Shown here: piece by piece, positions 59,458 to 64,000 of the stretch
How the letters are laid out: each line of letters starts with the position of its first letter
How positions within the stretch are numbered: position 1 is the first letter of the stretch
Source: Thalassorhabdus alkalitolerans
Lineage (GTDB): Bacteria; Bacillota; Bacilli; Bacillales; Marinococcaceae
Assembly (NCBI RefSeq): GCF_042656585.1
Contig: NZ_JBHSPG010000023.1
DNA length: 64,000 bases
Direction: 5' to 3' (one strand)
Position numbers and translations under genes: made by a program
The notes under the pieces: model-generated
Told to the model about the DNA's origin: nothing
The model's input: the letters and a program-made list of their open reading frames with translations, nothing else
Databases searched by the model: none

Positions 59458-59649
59458 GTGGAGGATGTAATTAAGTTATTAAATTGTTCAATTGATAATT
59501 TAAATGAGCTGGAACGGGAAATAAAAGGATTAAATGAAAAAGAGTTAGAAACAGTAGCGTCTGCATATCCATTTAACCACCACTTTCTTGAAATGATTGA
59601 TAGCTTATCCAAATGGAAGAGAGAGATTGAAAAAGTAAACACTAACTAA
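59458..59649 (+). CDS. Small acidic helical protein, 63 aa
   Basis: GTG start seven bases after GAGAGGTGA. The product is mostly helical and charged (EDVIKLLNCSIDNLNELERE), with no membrane segment. No family recognised. A long terminator follows 20 bases later, supporting a real unit. Confidence 0.6.
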   Translation: MEDVIKLLNCSIDNLNELEREIKGLNEKELETVASAYPFNHHFLEMIDSLSKWKREIEKVNTN

Positions 59650-59670
59650 GGATTATTAATTATCATTTAA

Positions 59671-59720
59671 GAAGGGATGGTGCTCAAAAGCTTTACTTTT
59701 GAACACCATCCCTTCTTTTT
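59671..59720. terminator. Bidirectional terminator between the small gene and bio operon
   Basis: GAAGGGATGGTG pairs with CACCATCCCTTC and the stem continues (CAAAAG/CTTTTG) apart from one mismatch. Runs of T or TTCTTTTT on both sides. It can end both the plus-strand unit and the bio operon. Confidence 0.88.
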
Positions 59721-59801
59721 AGTTGAGCATGCCAAAGTCTTCTTTTGGCAAGATAAATATCACAATGAAGCCGAAGAGATGTGACCCACTTATATATGAA
59801 C

Positions 59802-61163
59802 TCAACTCATTTCTGACTTATTAAATATAGTTTCTTCGATAGATTGGTGTATGATCGCTGTCATTTCTTTTACTTCTTGTTCCGATGCACAAAGAGGCGG
59901 CATAAAGATCAGCGTGTCACCAAGAGGACGAGACAGCATGCCATTTTTTCTCATCGTTAATGTTGTTTGATAAGCTATTCTGTCTTCAAAAGGAAAAGAT
60001 TCTTTCGTTTGTTTGTCCTTTACTAGTTCAATTCCCACCATAAAGCCCAGCTGACGTACATCCCCTGTATGAGGGAGCTGTTCTATAGGTTGTAATGTTT
60101 CTGATAACACCTCTGCTTTTTTCCGCACACTATCCACGATGTTTTCTTTTTCAAACAGTTCTAAGTTAGCCAGAGCTGCGGCACAGCCAAGCTGGTTTCC
60201 AGTATAAGAATGACCGTGAAAAAGAGTCTTTAATTTCGTGTAATCATCATAAAAAGCCTGATGAACTTTTTCTGTTGTTAAGGTTGCGGCAATTGGAAGG
60301 TAGCCCCCGGTTATTCCTTTTGCAACCGTCATAATGTCAGGCTTGATGTTCTCGTGCTCTACAGCAAACATTTTTCCTGTTCTGCCAAACCCTGTGGCTA
60401 CCTCATCAACAATTAATAATACGTTATATTCCCGGCAAAGGCGTTCCACTTCCTTATAGAAACCTTCAGGCATAATTTTCATGCCGCCTGCTCCTTGAAT
60501 TTTCGATTCCATGATGAGGCCGGCAATTTCTTTATGATGGTTTTCGAAAGTATCTCTGAGAGCCTGCAGGGAATCTTTCATCGCTTCGCCACCATTTCCG
60601 CTAGGATGACGATATGCATCAGGAAAGGGTACTTTCAAGCTGTTAAACATCAATGGATTATATATTTTGTGAAAAAGGTCCACAGCCCCTACACTAATTG
60701 CACCCACTGTATCGCCATGATAACCGTTAGTAAAAGTTACAAATTTAGTTTTCTTGCCATTCCCCTGGTTGTACCAATATTGAAAGGCCATCTTTAAGGC
60801 AATTTCAATAGCTTCTGCTCCGCTGTCAGAATAAAACACCCTTTTTAAGTTAGTAGGAGAGAGAGCTATTAATTTTTCTGCCAGTAATGTTGCAGGAACG
60901 TTCGAGGCACCTAGCAGGGTAGAGTGTGCAATGGAATCAAGCTGGTCTTTAATGGCCTGATCAATTTCCTGTTTCTTATGACCATGAACATTAACCCATA
61001 GGGAAGAGTATCCGTCGTAGTATTCTTTTCCGTATATATCTGTTAGCTTTACACCTTCTCCTTCTTTAATGATTAATGGATCCTGCTCGTAATCTTTCAT
61101 TTGGGTAAAAGGAAGCCACAAATATTCCTTGCTCATCTCAATTAGTTTGTCTGGGTTAACCAA
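59802..61163 (-). CDS. bioA: Adenosylmethionine-8-amino-7-oxononanoate aminotransferase
   Basis: A 453-residue class III PLP aminotransferase that makes 7,8-diaminononanoate in biotin synthesis. Motifs: LPFTQMKDYE at the N-terminus with the BioA-type W (EYLWLPFTQM), FYSDSGAEAIEIALKMAFQYW, the Asp in LLIVDEVATGFGRTG and the PLP-binding Lys in MTVAKGITGGYLP. Starts at TTG 61163 after AGAGGTGA and overlaps bioD by 22 bases. Last gene of the bio operon here. Confidence 0.96.
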   Translation of the reverse strand: MVNPDKLIEMSKEYLWLPFTQMKDYEQDPLIIKEGEGVKLTDIYGKEYYDGYSSLWVNVHGHKKQEIDQAIKDQLDSIAHSTLLGASNVPATLLAEKLIALSPTNLKRVFYSDSGAEAIEIALKMAFQYWYNQGNGKKTKFVTFTNGYHGDTVGAISVGAVDLFHKIYNPLMFNSLKVPFPDAYRHPSGNGGEAMKDSLQALRDTFENHHKEIAGLIMESKIQGAGGMKIMPEGFYKEVERLCREYNVLLIVDEVATGFGRTGKMFAVEHENIKPDIMTVAKGITGGYLPIAATLTTEKVHQAFYDDYTKLKTLFHGHSYTGNQLGCAAALANLELFEKENIVDSVRKKAEVLSETLQPIEQLPHTGDVRQLGFMVGIELVKDKQTKESFPFEDRIAYQTTLTMRKNGMLSRPLGDTLIFMPPLCASEQEVKEMTAIIHQSIEETIFNKSEMS

Positions 61164-61885
61164 TTGTTTTCACCTCTCAGTATGTTTACTAATTTTTCTG
61201 TTTCAATAAAAGGGGCCAGTGTTGCAAGTAAATCGGCAGAGCCAATTTTTTCTTCTATCTCGCGGACTTTCGGGATCGATCCCAGCACCGGGGCAAACTG
61301 CTGAATGTATCGAATGTTTTCTTCTTCTATAAAAGTTTTTTCAGCAGGGACATTGGAGAATATAACCCCCGCTATTCTCAGGCCTTTTGATTTTGCATAA
61401 TAGATCGTCTGCAGTGTATGGTTTATGGTCCCTAAATTAGGACGAGCTACAATGAGAAGAGGGAAACCGGCTTCTTTGGCTAAATCGGCCATGTCTTTCT
61501 GTTCATTTATAGGGACCGACAGGCCGCCTGCTCCTTCCATAAGAATCGAGTTGTAGGTACGAGAAAGATTTCTCATCATCTCAAATATGACTGGGAAATC
61601 GATTGTTGTACCGACTAGCCTGCTGGCAAGATGAGGAGAACAGGGTGGTTCAAAAAGATAGGCTGAAAGATTGCTGCTGGCCTCTCTCACACCTGATTTT
61701 TTATACATCTCCACGTCAGGAGCAAGAGAGTGTCCTTCATCCTGGGAAATCGTACCCGTTTGTATTGGCTTAAAAGGCACAACATTGAAGCCTCTTTCAT
61801 GCAGTAATTGATAAAGAAGACAGGTAACGATTGTTTTCCCTACTTCTGTGTCTGTCCCTGTTACAAAAAAACCATTCGCATTCAT
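61142..61885 (-). CDS. bioD: Dethiobiotin synthetase
   Basis: A 247-residue ATP-dependent carboxylase closing the ureido ring of dethiobiotin. The P-loop GTDTEVGKT lies near residue 10; the substrate segment PFKPIQTG and MEGAGGLSVPIN follow. ATG follows AGGGAGG. It lies 75 bases downstream of bioC. Confidence 0.96.
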   Translation of the reverse strand: MNANGFFVTGTDTEVGKTIVTCLLYQLLHERGFNVVPFKPIQTGTISQDEGHSLAPDVEMYKKSGVREASSNLSAYLFEPPCSPHLASRLVGTTIDFPVIFEMMRNLSRTYNSILMEGAGGLSVPINEQKDMADLAKEAGFPLLIVARPNLGTINHTLQTIYYAKSKGLRIAGVIFSNVPAEKTFIEEENIRYIQQFAPVLGSIPKVREIEEKIGSADLLATLAPFIETEKLVNILRGENNWLTQTN

Positions 61886-61960
61886 TGGCGTTCCTCCCTG
61901 AATGTAAACCTTAATATGAAATTGGTTGACAATGAAGATATAAATATTGGTTTCAAGGTT

Positions 61961-62776
61961 TTAAAGTTCCCTTGTCACATAAAGGTAAAGAGAATGATAG
62001 GTAGCTGGAATTCTTTGATCCTCAGTTAGGAAATTGTCATTGTATGTCTCAATCATTTCTTTAAACAAAGAAATGGATTGACTGTAATGGTGGCTGTTGC
62101 TGTTTGATGCACCGATTTCTTTTACACTTTTCAAGAACGCTTTTACATCAGGAAAAAGCTCAACGTGCCTTTCTTCTGTTCCGTGGAAGGAGAAATGTTC
62201 TTTATCTATACCGGCCTCTAACATAGCAAAGAGATCCTGTAATGAATAAAAATCCTGGCTGACCTTCACTCTTTTGTTATAAGAAAGTCGTTCAACTGCC
62301 CATTTCACAGCTTGGTTCAGTTCACAAAAGGTAGAGGAGCCGAAGGTGGAAAAAAGAAATAAGCCTCCCTCATTTACATGCCTGCACGTTTTAACGAGAG
62401 TTTCCGGAAGGTAATTGAACCATTGAAAAGCGGCATTCGAAATAACTAAGTCATAGGTGTTTTCAAAAGTGAACTCTTCAAAATCTGCACAATGAAAGGA
62501 AACATTATCATTGGTAACATACCTTTTTGCTGTCTCAACCATTCCTGGAGCCAGATCGACAGCATCAATTGAAGCGTCAGGATACACATTTGCAAGCTTT
62601 TTTGTCATGGTGCCTGTCCCAGAGCCAATTTCTAAAATGGAAAGAGGTTGTTTTTCCAGTTGGTTCTCACAATAATCAAGAAGATGATTGGCCATTTTTC
62701 TTTGTACGATTGCATGGTCATTATAGGTTGCTGCTTTGTCGGAAAATCTTTTTTTTACAAGTGTTTTATTTATCAT
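61961..62776 (-). CDS. bioC: Malonyl-ACP O-methyltransferase BioC
   Basis: A 271-residue SAM-dependent methyltransferase that caps malonyl-ACP to start pimeloyl synthesis. SAM motif ILEIGSGTGTMTKKL, the BioC start VKKRFSDKAATYNDHAIVQRKMA (quoted core RFSDKAATYN), and VISNAAFQWF are visible. Its ATG overlaps the stop of the upstream hydrolase as ATGA. Confidence 0.93.
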   Translation of the reverse strand: MINKTLVKKRFSDKAATYNDHAIVQRKMANHLLDYCENQLEKQPLSILEIGSGTGTMTKKLANVYPDASIDAVDLAPGMVETAKRYVTNDNVSFHCADFEEFTFENTYDLVISNAAFQWFNYLPETLVKTCRHVNEGGLFLFSTFGSSTFCELNQAVKWAVERLSYNKRVKVSQDFYSLQDLFAMLEAGIDKEHFSFHGTEERHVELFPDVKAFLKSVKEIGASNSNSHHYSQSISLFKEMIETYNDNFLTEDQRIPATYHSLYLYVTREL

Positions 62777-63498
62777 GACACGACCTCACTGGTACAAGTA
62801 ATAATCTTAGCTGACGTCTCTGGTAATGAGAAAAAAGGTAAGTGGCCGCACTCTAATTCGTGAAATGTACCATCAGGTAAATGACCTGCCAGGTTGATGC
62901 CAGCTTCTATTGGTATAATCCTGTCGTATTTTCCATGAATAATGTGGACGGGAACATGTATGCAGTGAAGCTTTTCTCTTACGTCTTTTTCAAGTAAATA
63001 ATCAAGTCCGATCTTCAAATCCGTTAGAGGCTTGTTTCGTTGAGTTTGCTGCTTGAAAAAGGAATCTAAGGAATGTTTTTCTTTATCGGTTCTTGAAAAC
63101 ATTTTCCGGTGAAAGGACTCAAGGACAGTGTCTGCATTTGCTGTTAGACTGTCTCTCATTTTTTCAACCGAGCGATTACTCCATCCATAAGAAACATTGG
63201 CTGCAGAATCCTTTGTGAATCGGGGCGTTGCGCTAAAAAGATACATGTTTTCTATATTGCCAACTTTCTTTGAAGCTGCCTCGAGGGCTGCAATTGAGCC
63301 TAATGACCAAGCAATAAGAGTAACAGAGTCGAATTTTTGCAGTGTTTCTTCAACTCTCTGGTCAATATCCTCGACAGAGGAAAGATGAAACCAGGAAAGG
63401 TACTCTATATGAACCTTTTTCGGCAGGAAAGGAAGAAGAGGCTCCCAAATTGTCTCGTTCATAGCCCATCCTGTTAAAAAGATAAAAGCAGAACTCAT
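62773..63498 (-). CDS. BioH-like alpha/beta hydrolase (pimeloyl-ACP methyl ester esterase)
   Basis: A 241-residue alpha/beta hydrolase with catalytic triad Ser (AWSLGS), Asp (HGKYDRIIP) and His (ELECGHLPFF). In biotin operons with bioC an esterase is needed to remove the methyl cap from pimeloyl-ACP; this gene sits between bioF and bioC and is the obvious candidate. The sequence is divergent from E. coli BioH, so I leave the symbol blank. ATG 63498 follows GGGGTGAT and overlaps the bioF stop by four bases. Confidence 0.88.
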   Translation of the reverse strand: MSSAFIFLTGWAMNETIWEPLLPFLPKKVHIEYLSWFHLSSVEDIDQRVEETLQKFDSVTLIAWSLGSIAALEAASKKVGNIENMYLFSATPRFTKDSAANVSYGWSNRSVEKMRDSLTANADTVLESFHRKMFSRTDKEKHSLDSFFKQQTQRNKPLTDLKIGLDYLLEKDVREKLHCIHVPVHIIHGKYDRIIPIEAGINLAGHLPDGTFHELECGHLPFFSLPETSAKIITCTSEVVS

Positions 63499-64000
63499 GT
63501 TATCACCCCGAGTTCTTTTCCAATTCTTTTTATGACCTGGCATGCGCTTATCAAATCTTCATCACTGTGAACAGCCATAGTGCTTAAACGTATTCTTGCT
63601 TCCCCAGGGGGAACGGTAGGAGGTCGGATAGCAACAGCAGATATTCCTTCTTCCATAAGCAAAGAACTGAAGGTGAGGGTGGTTTCATTGTCTCCTGTCA
63701 GGATAGGAACAATATGAGAATCAGATAAACAGGTATTAAAGCCTGCTTCAGTTAGTATGCTTCGTACCAGCTTGCTTTTTTGAAGCAGGTTCCTGCGTCT
63801 TTCTTCATCTTTCTGCACTAGAGTTATAGAAGCCTGAATGGCTCCAAGAACAGAAGGAGGGAGGCCGGTAGAAAAAATAAAACTTCTCATTTTATTTACC
63901 AGGTACTGAATCACAATCTGATCCGCCACCACATATGCCCCGAATGAACCTAAGGCTTTTCCGCAAGTCCCTACAAACAGGTCGATTTCCTCGTCCACCT
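63495..64000 (-). CDS. bioF: 8-amino-7-oxononanoate synthase, 5' part beyond the window
   Basis: The C-terminal 167 residues of an alpha-oxoamine synthase. The PLP lysine segment reads GTCGKALGSFGAYVV (family GT-SKA-G--G). Further features are FSTGLPPSVLGAIQAS and IAVRPPTVPPGEARIRLS-like AIRPPTVPPGEARIRLS. It joins pimeloyl-ACP and alanine in biotin synthesis. It is upstream of the BioH-like, bioC, bioD and bioA genes; operon promoter and any BirA site lie outside the window. Confidence 0.93.
   Translation of the reverse strand, partial: VDEEIDLFVGTCGKALGSFGAYVVADQIVIQYLVNKMRSFIFSTGLPPSVLGAIQASITLVQKDEERRRNLLQKSKLVRSILTEAGFNTCLSDSHIVPILTGDNETTLTFSSLLMEEGISAVAIRPPTVPPGEARIRLSTMAVHSDEDLISACQVIKRIGKELGVIT

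Overview
The window looks like chromosomal DNA from an endospore-forming member of the Bacillaceae, quite possibly a salt-tolerant one. Evidence for the lineage: Bacillus-type genes throughout (a GltC-like regulator, GerA/B/C germinant receptor, YpjP, YtpB, a gamma-SASP-like protein, SleB/CwlJ-type hydrolase, MotAB, NamA), strong AGGAGG-type ribosome sites, frequent TTG and GTG starts, and many intrinsic terminators. Salt adaptation is suggested by a BCCT-type compatible-solute transporter and a GbsA-type betaine aldehyde dehydrogenase. I saw no rRNA, tRNA, CRISPR array, prophage or intact insertion sequence.

Layout. 1-5.8 kb: a BCCT transporter (cut by the window edge) diverges from a four-gene operon: amidohydrolase-fold protein, Rieske ferredoxin, YumC-type NAD(P)H:ferredoxin reductase and GbsA. 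This is the most interesting locus: an electron-transfer chain with no recognisable oxygenase next to betaine aldehyde dehydrogenase. 6-13.6 kb: SulP permease, a DUF2243/cupredoxin-like pair, GltC-like regulator, RsbR-like STAS protein, quinone oxidoreductase. 12.7-14.8 kb: LysR regulator diverging from cidAB/lrgAB-type genes. 14.8-19 kb: ger operon in the order small protein-B-C-A. 19-27 kb: HtpX, NamA, a CBO0543-type membrane protein, CaCA antiporter, and a TetR-ABC exporter operon with a clear promoter and twin operators. 27-34.4 kb: ROK protein, DUF2971 protein, and a cobalamin-riboswitch-controlled class I ribonucleotide reductase operon with flavodoxin and nitroreductase genes. 34.7-40.4 kb: motAB, TetR-MATE, YpjP, gamma-SASP-like protein, and an HPr-like protein lacking the active-site histidine. 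40.7-45 kb: GH31 and GH13 alpha-glucosidases. 45-54.7 kb: EamA transporter, YtpB sesquarterpene synthase, DUF4397 protein, two paralogous alkaline-phosphatase-fold enzymes, lipid kinase, and a NarK-type transporter with an upstream TnrA-like box. 55-59.7 kb: chemoreceptor, LysM/SleB hydrolase, TetR, an orphan biotinyl-carrier protein and a small protein. 59.8-64 kb: biotin operon bioF(partial)-bioH-like-bioC-bioD-bioA.

Repeats. A dispersed paired palindrome (core GGTGCCWGGCACC, start-to-start spacing 81-83 bp, with internal inverted TGTAAYA/TRTTACA boxes) occurs three times as a pair, and once as a solo copy inside a perfect 37-bp palindrome. Two MITE-like relics of about 170 bp are also present.

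Functions come from reading translated sequence and recognising families from memory; no database search was run. Start codons were chosen by ribosome-site spacing, and several differ from the longest open frame.
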